A stretch of DNA of 43,677 bases from the IMG/VR virus record IMGVR_UViG_3300049043_000116, positions 1-43,677 of that record. One strand, given 5' to 3'. The position numbers and the translations under genes are program-made. A model generated the notes under the pieces. The model did not search any database. It was not told where the DNA came from and was given only the letters and a program-made list of their open reading frames with translations. This DNA is from a virus. Below, piece after piece: positions 32,978-42,136 of the stretch. Within the stretch, counting starts at the first letter, position 1, and each line of letters starts with the position of its first letter.

Positions 32978-33642
32978 GGCGAAGCCTCAAAGCAGCGGCG
33001 GCTGCCGCATCACGGGCGAGAGAACGCACGGCACGCTTGATGTCAGCCGGCGTCTTGTCGTCGTGCTCGATCTCTGCGGCCTGCGATGCCAGCCACGCCT
33101 CGTAGGAACGCTGAGCAACGACGGCCGACGTGGCACTGCCGTAGGCCGGCACATTGACTGGCCCAACTTCGTAGAGGCCAGACGCCTCCACAATCTCACG
33201 AATCGCCTTGCCACCATCATCAGTCGTGAACCGCTCGCCCTTCTGCGACACCGTGAAGGCAAAGCTGCTGCCACGCAGGTTCCCGAGAACGCACCAGGGC
33301 AAGAACGTCACGGCCAGCCGATGTGTCTGGCGGCTCGACAACGTACGAAATACCACGGTCATCGGCGATGATCTCAAGCGTGCCGGCAGACTCTCGGCCC
33401 AGCAGCATGTCGGGATTGTGGTTGTAGTAGCTTAAGATCTCGCCTTTGCCACGCTGGCGGCTCAGCACCTTGTCAAAGGCCCCTGGCAGGATTCGCTCAC
33501 GAAAGCCGCCCAGATCAAGCGAGAGCCGGTTATACGGCACCGCCAGGCCACGCACGGCTTCTCGCCCGCTGGCCCTCGTCTCAATGACGAGCTCGCATTC
33601 CGGGGCCTCGTCAACCGTGAGGCATCGTCGCTCAAGTTCCAT
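32970..33642 (-). CDS. HK97-type prohead protease, frameshifted
   Basis: It starts MELERRCLTVDEAPECEL after AGGAGG. The family signature is clear: AVPYNRLSLDLGGFRERILPG, FDKVLSRQRG, LSYYNHNPDMLLGRESAGTL (catalytic His), DRGISYVVEPPD, then in another frame NLRGSSFAFTVSQKGE (catalytic Ser) and EVGPVNVPAYGSATS. About 223 residues, typical of peptidase family U35. It removes the scaffold part of the capsid during maturation. The frameshift lies near 33290. Confidence 0.8.
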
Positions 33643-34922
33643 CGGTGGTGTCCTCCTGCTCGGCCTGGTCTTCGGCGTCGTCCTCTGGGCTGTCTTCAAC
33701 TTCTATCACGGGCGGCGCTGCGGCCGGTGCCTGCTGTTGCTGGCCAGCCTTGTCGAGCGTCGTCATGTTCAGCTGGATGAAGTGCCGGTCGCCTTCTGGC
33801 CCGATAGGGTTCAGGTTCTCCAGCTCGCGGATCTCGTTAATGCTCATCCAGCCGTTCTGCAGGGCCGACACGTAGTAGGCCGACCGGCTCGCGTGATCGC
33901 CGCGAAGCAGGCCGCTCACGCTGTGCTCGGCAAAGTACGTCTCGTCGTCCACGATGAGATCGCGGGCGATCGCCGACTCCCACCGCTTCAGGTGCGGCAG
34001 CAGGCAGTGTTGCACGAACTCGGTGCCCTGCACCTCGATGTTGCTGTACGTGCTGCGTGTCAGGTCTTGGATCATGTGAGGCGGCACGCGGAACGCCCGG
34101 CAAATCTCAATCACCTGATACTGCCGCGTCTCAAGGAACTGGGCCGCCTCGTTTGAGCCGCTGAGTTCGTGGGCCTTCACGCCGTTGGGAAGTACCGCCG
34201 TGCGGAAGGCACGGTCGGCACCTCGGTGCATCCGCTCCCACTGCTCGCGAAGCCGCTCGGCCGCCTCGGCCGGGATCGGGTTGTCACTCTCAAGCACAAT
34301 GCCAGGCCGGGCACCGTTGCCGAAGTAGGTGCTGCCGTGGGCCTCAAGGGCCTGGGCCAGGCCGATCGCGTTCTGGAAAATCTTGTACGTCGGGATGGCA
34401 CGCACGCCGTCTTCGGTTGTGAACCGCAGGGCGAAAATTTGGTCCTGCGAATAGACGGTCTGCCGGCCGTTTGGCTCGCGATAGACATACCGCAGACGCC
34501 CGTCCTCCAGGCGTTCAACCTCCATGCGGCTGGAATGCAACGGCCACAGCTCGGAGATCGCACCTCGAGCACCTGGCCGGATCTCGGCGTAGCTGGCACC
34601 GTAGTGCAGATACATGCCGGTCATCCAATCGCGGAACTCCTGCGGCCGTCTGCCACGGATTCGGCTGGGTGTGCAGGAGCCGATACACGGGATGCGTCGG
34701 GGCCTTCGCCTTGCCACCGCTCGCCAGCCGCTCGTAGACGTGCAGCGGGAGGGACGATACCGCATCCGAGATGACGCGGATGCAGGCCGTGTAGGCCGAG
34801 CACGCCATCGAGTTGTCGGCCGTGACGCGAACGCCTGACGGTGTGCGACTTGACGAAACCTCTGGCCAGTCGATGCCGCGAAGATCAAACATCTTGTAGT
34901 CGGCCAGGGCGTTTTCGCTCAT
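33632..34922 (-). CDS. HK97-family phage portal protein, frameshifted
   Basis: It starts MSENALADYKMFDLRGID, overlapping the terminase stop (ATGA). Pieces: ACIRVISDAVSSLPLHVYER, PVYRLLHTQPNPWQTA, YLHYGASYAEIRPGARG, LHSSRMEVERLEDG, DGVRAIPTYKIFQNAIG, EICRAFRVPPHMIQDLTRS, TYSNIEVQGTEFVQHCLLPH and ENLNPIGPEGD with a Gln/Ala/Pro-rich end. The order is that of phage_portal (lambda/HK97 type), about 430 residues. One frameshift lies near 34640. It forms the DNA entry channel. Confidence 0.85.
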
Positions 34923-36538
34923 AGCGTGATGATGTCCCAGGATTGCTCGGCAGCCTTACTCACGCTGTTTACCTCCCACCCTCCAAGGGCGAAGATCAGC
35001 GCCACAATTCCGTCGATGCGACAAGTGCTTTTCTTTTTGACTGGCCGAATGTCCTCAAATGCTCCCGTCTCTACGGTCACGCCAGCCGCCATCCACGACA
35101 GCACTGGGTTTCCTGCGTGGCGTATTCGTTGCTGGAGCACGAGGCTTTCCAGTAACTTTGTGGGGCTGCTCATTGAGCGGAAGCCCTGCCCAAATGATTC
35201 CACTTTGAGCCCTGCTCCTTGCAGTTCAACGCCGAGCTGTACGGCACCGCTCATGTCCATGAGCACCCGTTCAACCTTGTGGTTCTGTGCGTACTTGAGC
35301 ACGCACTCGCGGATGACTCCGTGGTCGATCACGTTGCCGCTTGTGGCCGTGATATAGCCAGAATCGACCCAATGCTGGAACGGCTGGCGGTCTGTCCGCT
35401 CTCGCTCCATGATCAGATCGCGCGGGCTGAACAGCATCGCGTCAACGTCGAAAGTCCCATCTTCCGACGGAAACAACGCCACGACGGCCGACAAGTCCGT
35501 GGACTTGCTCATGTCCATCCCGAGAATGCACGGCCTGCCTGCCAGCGGAACAGTTGGCGGCAACGCGCACGCTGCCCACTTGTCTGGGTCAAGGAAACGA
35601 TTGCTTGTCTCTGTCCAGATTCCTAATGAATAACGCAGCCAGCCGTTGAGCTTTGTTGCCTTGTTCCTGGCCTCCATTGCGTCGGCCGCGAATGACTCCT
35701 CTGTCATGGTGACGCCCATGCCTGCAGTTACACCTGCGCCAGACTTCCGGCGAGAAATAATCGTCCACGTCTTTTTGTGCCGCCCATATGCGACCGTAAA
35801 AACGCGGGTCATAAGCAGGATCGGCAATCACCTGCTCGGCATATTCGTGCTGCTCCCAGCAAATTGACTGCCTATCGCTGCCTGCCGTTGTGATTGTGCA
35901 TATGAGCGGCTGCCGCCTGGAGCGGCCAGAGTACCGCAGGGCCTCCCACAGCTTTCTGTCTGGCTGGGCGTGCAGTTCATCAAAGAACACAAACGAATAC
36001 GAAGGGCCTTCTGCTGATCCTGCATCGCGTGAGATGACACGCAGGCTGCTGTTATTGCTGCGGTTCACAATCGTCTTGCGGCTGTCGATCACCTCAAGCA
36101 GGCCACGCAGCTCTGGCGAGCCAAGGATCATCTTTGCGGTTTCGTCGTAGATGATTCCGGCCTGTTGCGATCCTTTGCTGCAATGCAACCGAGTTCACCA
36201 ACGCCCTCCATCACCAGATGCCAAATCGCAAGGCACGATAGAAGCGTGCTTTTGGCGTTTTTCTTTGGAACCTCAAAGTATGCGATCCTGTAGCGGCGGT
36301 TTTTGTCTTTGTCCTTCCACCCGTACAGCGGCCGAATGACTTCGTCCTTGTGCCAGTCAAGCAGCTTGATCGGGTCGCCAGCCTTGGCCGTTGCGCCGTC
36401 TTTTGTATGGACGCAGACGCCCTCCAGGAACTCGATCACCAGCTCTGGGTCTGTTGGGTCGTAAGTAAACCCATCGACCAGCTCACGCCTTCTGGCGACG
36501 GGCAAGGAACTTGGAGAGAGTGCTTTCTTCCTTGGCAT
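34919..36538 (-). CDS. terL: Terminase large subunit, frameshifted
   Basis: It starts MPRKKALSPSSLPVARRR after GGAG. About 540 residues. The ATPase domain shows Walker A FEVPKKNAKSTLLS, Walker B YSFVFFDELHAQ and the coupling motif LICTITTAGSDRQS. The nuclease domain shows ILGMDMSKSTDLSA, RVLMDMSGAVQLG and a late acidic residue in RIDGIVALIFALGG. It packs DNA into the prohead and cuts concatemers. Frameshifts lie near 36170 and 35715. Gene order small-large-portal is canonical. Confidence 0.85.
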
Positions 36539-36977
36539 CTGGCTCCACCTTTAGGCTGGCTCTGGCGGCAGGCGACAAGCCAAAATCGCTCTCTAACTGC
36601 CGAAGCTGGGCCGCTAATTTGTTGGCTATCGAGACTTCAGGGCGTTGTGCGATGTACTTCACCTCGCCCTTGTCGTTTAGGATCGGGTAGGTGTCGCCCT
36701 CTTTCTTGAGTTTGGCTCGCGGCGGCAAGCCACCATTCGTGCGTGTCGCAATAGCGAGCCACGCGCCTCAATGTCGGCCCGCGTCATTACCTTCACTGCT
36801 TGGAGCAGCGGAAGCAGCTCGGCCCATTTTGCCGCCGCCACTTCGCCAAGGTGTGAAGGCATCACAACGCCATCGGTTGGCGGCTGTGGTTCGTCTTGGT
36901 TGATTGGCCTGCAGCCTGGGTTTCCAGCGCATGATCTTGAGTTGCGTTGGCTGCGGACGCGGACCCCTTTTCCCCAT
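36483..36977 (-). CDS. terS: P27-family terminase small subunit, frameshifted
   Basis: It starts MGKRGPRPQPTQLKIMRG after GAGGAGG. The N-terminus KRGPxPxPTxLK and GNPGCRPINQDEPQPP are hallmarks of the P27 small terminase. It continues AAAKWAELLPLLQAVKVMTR, then in other frames ADIEALARYCDTHEWW and LKKEGDTYPILNDKGE, VSIANKLAAQLRQLESDFGL, ending SKFLARRQKA. It recognises packaging DNA. Frameshifts lie near 36930 and 36740. Its end overlaps the large subunit start. Confidence 0.8.
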
Positions 36978-37986
36978 GCTTCCTCCTCAAGGCACAGGCG
37001 AAGCTGGCCTTCTGCCGTGTCGCCCTTTGCCATGTTGCACCCACGGCAAAGGCACTGCGAATTTTCAAATACGTTTCCAGGGCTGCCCTCTACGGACAAC
37101 GGCACAATGTGATCGTGTTCCGCGTTCCGTAGGTCGGGAGTAAATGTATGCGGATGCAAGACGTATTCTTTATTACACACAATGCGGCACTTCTGGCATC
37201 GCAAGTTGTCTCGGCGCAGCACTGCTTCGCGTGTGCATGCTGGGTCGAAAGTGACTCCAAAGACCTTGCATCGTTTTCGTAATGATCGCGCAAGGGCGTG
37301 CTCTGACGCGGACCTTCTTGCCGCCCTGCTACGCCTAATCCGTGGCCTATCACTTCCCCAGCGATGATCTCGATAGCACTCTGGACAACAATATTTTCCT
37401 TTGTTCTTCCACAAGTTGTTTGTGCGATGTTTCATGCGGAACTCGCGACCGCATGCTGGATTTTGACAAATAAGCTTTGCCGGATACTGAACGGCCTGCC
37501 TGCACGCAGGAGAACAATACTTAGTTCCACGTTTGCGAGTTTTTGAGCAATTCGGATTTTCGCAAGGCTCAGGAGATGCCGCATGATGCTTGCGCGCCGT
37601 TCCATCTTTGCCCATTCTTTACGGCACTCCGGCGAGCACGCGTGTTGCTTCTCGCGTCCATTAGTGAATGTGGCGGAACATATCTTGCAGACGTGCGAAT
37701 ACCTTGGCCTTCCATTGACGCCACGTGATCGTTCATGGCACGGCTTGCATCGCTTTGCAAGAGGACCGCGACTGCCCGCACGGGCGATATCGCAGAAGCA
37801 ATCCACGCACTTGGAATGTCGTGGTCCTTTATTCCTCCGCGCGATCTTTTCTGGATTTTGTGCCGCCCATTCCCTAGCCTTTCTGCAAGCGTGCTTTTTC
37901 TTGCAGCCGCTGCAGCGCTTTGTTGGCGGACCCCTGCGAGAGGTTTTCTGAATGGACGTTCCGCAATCGACGCATGCACTGGACAT
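36960..37986 (-). CDS. HNH endonuclease with many zinc knuckles, frameshifted
   Basis: It starts MSSACVDCGTSIQKTSRRG. The N-terminal 190 residues repeat Cys-pair zinc knuckles: CVDCG, CSGCKKKHAC, CVDCFC, CKPCHE, CKICSATF and CSPECRKEWA, then after a frameshift near 37560 CENPNCSKT, CSPACRQ, CQNPACGREF and CCPECYRD. An HNH nuclease core follows: RRDNLRCQKCRI, AEHDHIVPLSVEGSPGN and CLCRGCNMAKGD. It lies directly upstream of the terminase genes, where HNH proteins of some phages help terminase cut DNA. The precise stop near 36960 is unsure. Confidence 0.7.
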
Positions 37987-38061
37987 GCGTTCAATCTGCG
38001 GATGCCGTCAAGCGACGGCAGACCTACCCCCTCACCGTTAGGTGCAGGCACAGTTTCCCGA

Positions 38062-38111
38062 GAGCAATACGTAACTGAACCAGTGTTAAACCATTTGGGT
38101 TACGTATTGCT
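38062..38111. other. Nanopore adapter junction 1 (end of phage sequence)
   Basis: GCAATACGTAACTGAAC starts at 38064 and its reverse complement GTTACGTATTGC closes near 38110, with GTGTTAAACC-type leader sequence between. This is the published Oxford Nanopore ligation adapter read through from one molecule into the next. The phage sequence stops here and an unrelated AT-rich piece begins. Confidence 0.92.
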
Positions 38112-38449
38112 AGTTAATGATTTAAATAAAAAATATAATTCTGTTAAATTTATATATAGGAAATAAAATGTTATACTATATTATCGACGCCATTATTAAT
38201 TATTGCTGTTTTGGAAAGCCTAAAAAGAAATTAAACTCATACATAGAATAAAAGAAGATGTTCTAGAACTTAGTAGAAGCAGAACTAGATCACCTTAGAA
38301 AACATTTAGGTAATGGATGCTGTTAGATATATCTAAAAGCTAAATATGTTCTCATTTCATCAATTTGCTGTTTAATCTTACATTGCTTTTCTCTTTCCTC
38401 TATTCTTTTAGAAATTGATAATACAGGATCAAGTCTAGTAACATTACCT
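38112..38449. other. Foreign insert A: AT-rich fragment
   Basis: A 338-base piece far more AT-rich than the phage. On the minus strand 38323-38449 encodes a charged helical protein end (RIEEREKQCKIKQQIDEMR, stop at 38323). The plus half has no clear gene. Origin unknown; low-GC bacterium, organelle or eukaryote. It is not part of the phage. Confidence 0.7.
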
Positions 38450-38528
38450 GCAATACGTAACTGAACGAAGTAGATGACATAAGTTCTCGCCCCGCCGCCG
38501 CCGCCGCCGCCGTGAGTTACGTATTGCT
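38450..38528. other. Nanopore adapter junction 2 with GCC repeat
   Basis: The full bottom adapter (38450-38471) and the end of the top adapter (38517-38528) flank a 45-base scrap with seven GCC/CCG units (38490-38512), a typical basecalling artefact or tiny fragment. No biological feature should be read from it. Confidence 0.9.
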
Positions 38529-38995
38529 GGGTCTCCGGAATCGGGGTTTTGACCACCAAAATCCCGAATTTTGGCCAAAAATCACGAAAAATCACGAAAA
38601 ATGGCACCAGCTGGTGGGTTTTTTGGGGTTTTTGGACCCCCCCCCAAAATCGGGAATTTCGACCCCTCGGACCCCAAAAATACGGCCTACAGTGACTTCC
38701 CGGGATCCCTCATAATAGGTAGAGGCCATTTTTCGGGTTTTTGGCACTTTGAGCTGGTGGGCCCCTAGTCCAAAATTTTTTCATTTTGGGGGGCGTATTC
38801 CACATTGCAAAAAATCGACCAAACTCACTTAATCCAAGGGGGCGACTGGTCTGTACGTGTTTTTTTTTCCAATTTTTTCTGGCAGCTAAGGGGTCAAAAA
38901 AGGACCGAAAAGTTCACGACGACGTGTTTATATAGAGGCAAAATCGGGATTTTTGGGGTTTTTGGCCAAAAATCGGGTTTTTGGGGGGTCTCCCA
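38529..38995. other. Foreign insert B: homopolymer-rich non-coding fragment
   Basis: A 467-base piece full of repeated GGGGTTTTTGG, CCCAAAA and AAAATCGGG runs on both strands. No credible coding frame is present. The texture suggests eukaryotic intergenic or satellite-like DNA. It differs sharply from its neighbours and is bounded by adapters on both sides. Confidence 0.65.
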
Positions 38996-39045
38996 GCAAT
39001 ACGTAACTGAACGAAGTACATCCACAAAACATCTGACGTATTGCT
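38996..39045. other. Nanopore adapter junction 3
   Basis: The adapter core at 38996-39017 is followed by a short leader remnant and by GACGTATTGCT at 39035-39045, the end of the opposite adapter. It marks another molecule boundary. Confidence 0.92.
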
Positions 39046-39270
39046 CTGAGACTTCCAAAGAAGAGCCTTCCAAAGAAGATGAAAAGTTTTTTCAAAACGA
39101 ACAACACCCTCTGATATGCAGGAATGACAAAACGCCCATCCCCCCAACATCGAGAATGCCAAATTGTTCGATTGCGTGAACGATAAGGGGGTGCATAATG
39201 CAACGCCAATTGTGATAACGCGTATCCCCTGATGTTCCCCAGTCTGCTGATATTTTCTGTTAGGCGTGTA
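39046..39270. other. Foreign insert C: short unassigned fragment
   Basis: A 225-base piece with a tandem CTTCCAAAGAAG pair near its start and no clear gene. It ends at a degraded adapter. Origin unknown. Confidence 0.6.
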
Positions 39271-39315
39271 GCAATATGTACTGAAACCAAGAATATTGAT
39301 TTAGTTATGATTGCT
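39271..39315. other. Nanopore adapter junction 4, error-rich copy
   Basis: GCAATATGTACTGAAA at 39271 and TTAGTTATGATTGCT ending at 39315 match the two adapter arms with several errors. Spacing and orientation are as in the clean junctions, so I treat it as a poorly called adapter. Confidence 0.75.
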
Positions 39316-39971
39316 CTGAGGGTCTGAAAACGCGGAATGAAGAGAACCTGCTGGCGAAGCGGGGGAAGCGCCTAATTGATGTGAAAAGCGCACGGAGCCC
39401 TCCCCAGCCGCTTACGAGTACGACCTGGACATGCTCTGCCATACTTCGAGGAGAAGCGGCGGGTGATGATCCTGGAAGAGTTCTCCGGCTGCGGGAAGAA
39501 AAGCCACGCCTGCAGACACATGGAGACGCGGGGGCATAAGGTGCTCTACGTGTGCCCCGCGAACAAGCTTGCCTCGAATTGTGCTAGACGGCCTGCCTGC
39601 CATAAAGAGTTCTTTGAGCGTCTGGGCACGATGGAGCAGACCCAGATGGCGGTCTGGCGATGGACCCTACGACACGCTAGCGTTCGACAAGATCTTCAGC
39701 AGCATTTTGGAAGCTGGCGAAGAAATCAGGACAGGACTGTGATGCAGCGCCCTGACAGGACAGTCATAGCTGCTGGTGCACACTCTACAGCTGGGAAGCA
39801 TAAACTGGTACATCACGAACTAGCACAGCTACTACAACTAAGACTACAAGGGGCGCATTGACCTGATCTTCCCGCTACACATGAATATTCAAAGAGAACA
39901 AGAGACTGAAGAATGCAGAGGACAAGGAACCCTGAGGGAACTCAAACTGGGAAGATCTTAGAAACATGGAA
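39316..39971 (+). pseudogene. Foreign insert D: fragment of a P-loop NTPase gene, frameshifted
   Basis: In the plus frame from 39463, MILEEFSGCGKKSHACRHME contains a Walker A loop (FSGCGKKS; one Lys probably a reading error), followed by RGHKVLYVCPANKLASN. A later frame reads YDTLAFDKIFSSILEAGEE, a Walker B-like strand. The order fits helicase-type ATPases of eukaryotic transposons or DNA viruses. The piece has no start or stop and lies between adapters, so it says nothing about the phage. Confidence 0.5.
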
Positions 39972-40022
39972 GCAATACTAACTGTTAGTAACATCCAAAA
40001 GCCTTTGGGTCTTACGTATTGC
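39972..40022. other. Nanopore adapter junction 5
   Basis: GCAATACTAACTG (one base lost) at 39972 and CTTACGTATTGCT at 40011-40023 bracket a leader remnant with GTAACATCC. Same construction as the other junctions. Confidence 0.88.
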
Positions 40023-40480
40023 TGAGTCCCTCAGGAGTCAGCATGTCGAGCTCCTGGTATTTTTAGGCACGATGCGTGAGATGGCCAACGCCTGGTGCCG
40101 GGAAGGAGCTGTCATTGATACATTGGTCGCTTCGACCCAGAATTGGCGGTTGACGCGGTGTGCGGCTCCACTCCTGGAAGGTATCCTCGCACGATGGCGA
40201 GTCCCAGGCGTTGCCCTGCACATAGCAGCAGGCTTGCTTGCCCTCGTGCGTCACCATGACCCGCTCCTCGGAGCGGGGCTTATCGATGACGGTGACACGC
40301 ATCATGTTGAGATGGTAGGGTCTTTTCTTGTGTGGTGGGCAAAAAGACGCCCGACCCGCCATCTGAATCTGCGGGAGAAAAAACCCTCCCGGCCCTAGGG
40401 CCGAGAGGGCTCCGGTCGCACCTGGACGGACCCCGAAGGATCCATCCGTGCTGTGGCCGCTGCTGCAAACATCGTGGTCA
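40023..40480 (-). other. Foreign insert E: phage-like fragment with gene ends and a terminator
   Basis: On the minus strand a reading frame ends just past 40410 (AAAATARMDPSGSVQVRPEP then stop), a terminator follows at 40378-40409, and a new frame begins near 40296 (MMRVTVIDKPRSEERVMVTH) running to the adapter side. A gene end, terminator and next gene start in 450 bases fits a bacterial or phage genome, but not one I can name. Confidence 0.5.
40378..40409 (-). terminator. Rho-independent terminator in foreign insert E
   Basis: On the minus strand CCCTCTCGGCCC pairs with GGGCCGGGAGGG (one G-T wobble) around a minimal TA centre and is followed by TTTTTT. This is a textbook intrinsic terminator. 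It belongs to an unrelated DNA piece, not to the phage. Confidence 0.8.
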
Positions 40481-40529
40481 GCAATACGTAACTGAACGAA
40501 GAACACCGCAAAAACCATTACGTATTGCT
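40481..40529. other. Nanopore adapter junction 6
   Basis: The clean core GCAATACGTAACTGAACG starts at 40481, and TTACGTATTGCT closes at 40529, with CACCGCAAAAACC between them. Confidence 0.92.
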
Positions 40530-40800
40530 CCGTGCTGCAGCGGTTGCTCCTCGACGCCGATGTATCCTTGTAGCGCGCGACGTGGCGACGTTGGCGGCCA
40601 GCTCCTCGGCAAACCGCGACCGTACGCCATATTCGTGCTCCCTGGTGATCGCCGTTCGGTTGCTCCTCCGCATCGAGGAAGCGCAGGCCCGGCCTGTCGC
40701 GCCACCGACGCCGAACGTAGTCGAAGCGCTGTTGATGGCATCGGCGAGCAAGCGCGTGTCGCCGTCTTCGGCAAAGGCCTCGCTGATGGCAAGCACGACT
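40530..40800. other. Foreign insert F: GC-rich coding fragment
   Basis: A 271-base GC-rich piece. A minus-strand frame from 40796 (MLAISEAFAEDGDTRLLADA, then NSASTTFGVGGATGRACASS) looks bacterial and coding, but it is too short to name. At about 40800 the base composition changes abruptly without an adapter. Confidence 0.45.
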
Positions 40801-41567
40801 AACCAAGAATATCAAAAAGATGATATGATCATGGCATTGATGACAAATTCTACTAGTAGAGATTTTCTTTTTGAGAATAATATTTCATTTCTTGTAGCGG
40901 TATATAGCCAAGATGCAACATTTGTAAGATGGATGCCAGGATTGGTTGATATTCCCCTCACAACACTTGAACAACCTAATGTAAATGGTCCTCGTTCCAC
41001 GTTTGATGCACGGACTGGTATGAAGTCATGGTTACAATCTGATCTCTCGCCACTACAAAGATTCATTAACAACCCCTTTGATATCACACACACGCTCAGT
41101 GGTGGTGGGCTCGTAACACATAGCACCATCAATACATTCGCATTCATCAGATGGACTGAACGTTTTCCAATAATGATATCACATATTCCATTATCTATTC
41201 GGCGAACTGGATCTATTTCTATTGAAATGCCTACAGTGGGAACTCGTATTAGAGTGATCAATAGAGATGGAACTATGGGATCAAGCGAAGTTCGCGATCT
41301 GGGTATTGAAATGGCAACGAATGAAAAAGCTTTATTTTCATTTTGCCCAATGATATTAATTCCGATTCAACGCCTGATAGCGGATTAGTTCTGGTAGATA
41401 ATGGAGCACCGTTAGCAAGCTATAATCCTAATCCGTTGTGGATATTAATCTGTAGCGTATCACCTCAAGATAGATCTATTTTATGGAATCCTGGAAGGGT
41501 CAATATCCCTAGACCTTTCCAACCTGGTGAATTAAGATCATATTCTTTCAATAGCTTTGAATGGTAA
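40801..41567 (+). pseudogene. Foreign insert G: AT-rich gene fragment of unknown family, frameshifted
   Basis: An open frame without its start reads NQEYQKDDMIMALMTNSTS, then FVRWMPGLVDIPLTTLEQP, TFAFIRWTERFPIMISHI and GTRIRVINRDGTMGSSEV. After a frameshift near 41345 it goes on DINSDSTPDSGLVLVDNGAP and LWILICSVSPQDRSILWNPG, ending FNSFEW and TAA at 41565. The beta-rich pattern suggests a capsid-like or secreted protein; I do not recognise it. Low GC separates it from insert F and the phage. Confidence 0.45.
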
Positions 41568-41698
41568 CATGTCATGGATTCCATTAGCAAATAGGAGGCA
41601 AGCCAATCGCAGATTCTTCGGTAACCCATTGCCCCTTTCGCTCGCTTTCCGAAGCAGGCCTCGGGAAGACTGCTGATGTAACCGATAATCCATTAACT
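41568..41698. other. End of foreign insert G, no gene seen
   Basis: The 131 bases after the stop hold an AGGAGG-like site at about 41592 but no following gene before the adapter, and a small hairpin-prone stretch TTCGCTCGCTTTCCGAAG. Nothing further can be assigned. Confidence 0.35.
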
Positions 41699-41746
41699 AG
41701 CAATACGTAACTGAACGAGTAACACCCACAAAAACCATTCGCCATT
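41699..41746. other. Nanopore adapter junction 7
   Basis: AGCAATACGTAACTGAACGA begins at 41699, followed by leader-like GTAACACCCACAAAAACC and a poorly called GCCATTGC standing for the other arm. Confidence 0.85.
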
Positions 41747-41749
41747 GCG

Positions 41750-42091
41750 CATTTTACATTCCATAAAGGTCAGAATGCACGGATGAATGCCATTGATGAT
41801 TTCAAAAGTGGCGAAGTGCGTATCTCATCAGCACAGATGTAAGTGCACGCGGCATTGATGTATTCAAAGTATCACATGTGGTCAACTTCAATATTCCTTC
41901 GCACTATGAAGACTATGTTCATCGTATCGGAAGAACAGGCAGAGCTTTCAAAACAGGTGTAGCCATCAGTTTCATGGATGTATCGGAAAAATATCATGTC
42001 AAAAAAATCGAACAACTGATCAAACAAACCATTGAAAGAAAACCACTACCGGAAAATGTAGAAATTTTCGAAACACCGAAGCCCGAATTTC
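41750..42091 (+). pseudogene. Foreign insert H: C-terminal part of a DEAD-box RNA helicase
   Basis: Reading [20 protein letters not shown], then after a one-base shift near 41828 [20 protein letters not shown] (motif V) and [20 protein letters not shown] (motif VI), then [20 protein letters not shown]. These are unmistakable DEAD-box helicase motifs, of the RhlE type common in Bacteroidetes. The fragment lacks both ends and sits between adapters, so it derives from another organism in the sample. Confidence 0.85.
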
Positions 42092-42136
42092 AGCAATACG
42101 TAACTGAACGAAGTAGATTCAGTTATGACGATTGCT
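42092..42136. other. Nanopore adapter junction 8
   Basis: The core GCAATACGTAACTGAACG starts at 42093 and TCAGTTATGACGATTGCT, the opposite arm with errors, ends at 42136. An open frame that reads from the helicase fragment through this adapter into the GC-rich repeat is an artefact. Confidence 0.92.

Larger units (their letters stand above)
1..38061. mobile_element. Temperate tailed-phage genome or prophage segment
   Basis: This whole stretch reads as one phage: terminase, portal, protease, capsid, tail and tape-measure genes lie in canonical order on the minus strand, with a tyrosine integrase, RecT, RusA and a lysis-like block elsewhere. No host chromosomal gene, rRNA or tRNA is visible. 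The left edge cuts an HNH gene and the right edge stops at a sequencing adapter 76 bases upstream of the zinc-knuckle HNH gene, so both true ends are unknown. The integrase implies lysogeny; no phage repressor beyond small HTH proteins was identified. HK97-type head genes plus tape measure and tail chaperones point to a siphovirus. Confidence 0.9.

Noticed and set aside
1-38061. Phage tRNA genes or a tRNA attachment site
   Set aside because: I found no T-arm plus acceptor pattern that folds as a tRNA; short TTCGAAT-like strings lie within coding frames.
38490-38512. GCC trinucleotide repeat as a biological microsatellite
   Set aside because: It lies between two adapter arms in a 45-base scrap, and a similar CGCC run occurs at another junction, which points to a basecalling or ligation artefact.
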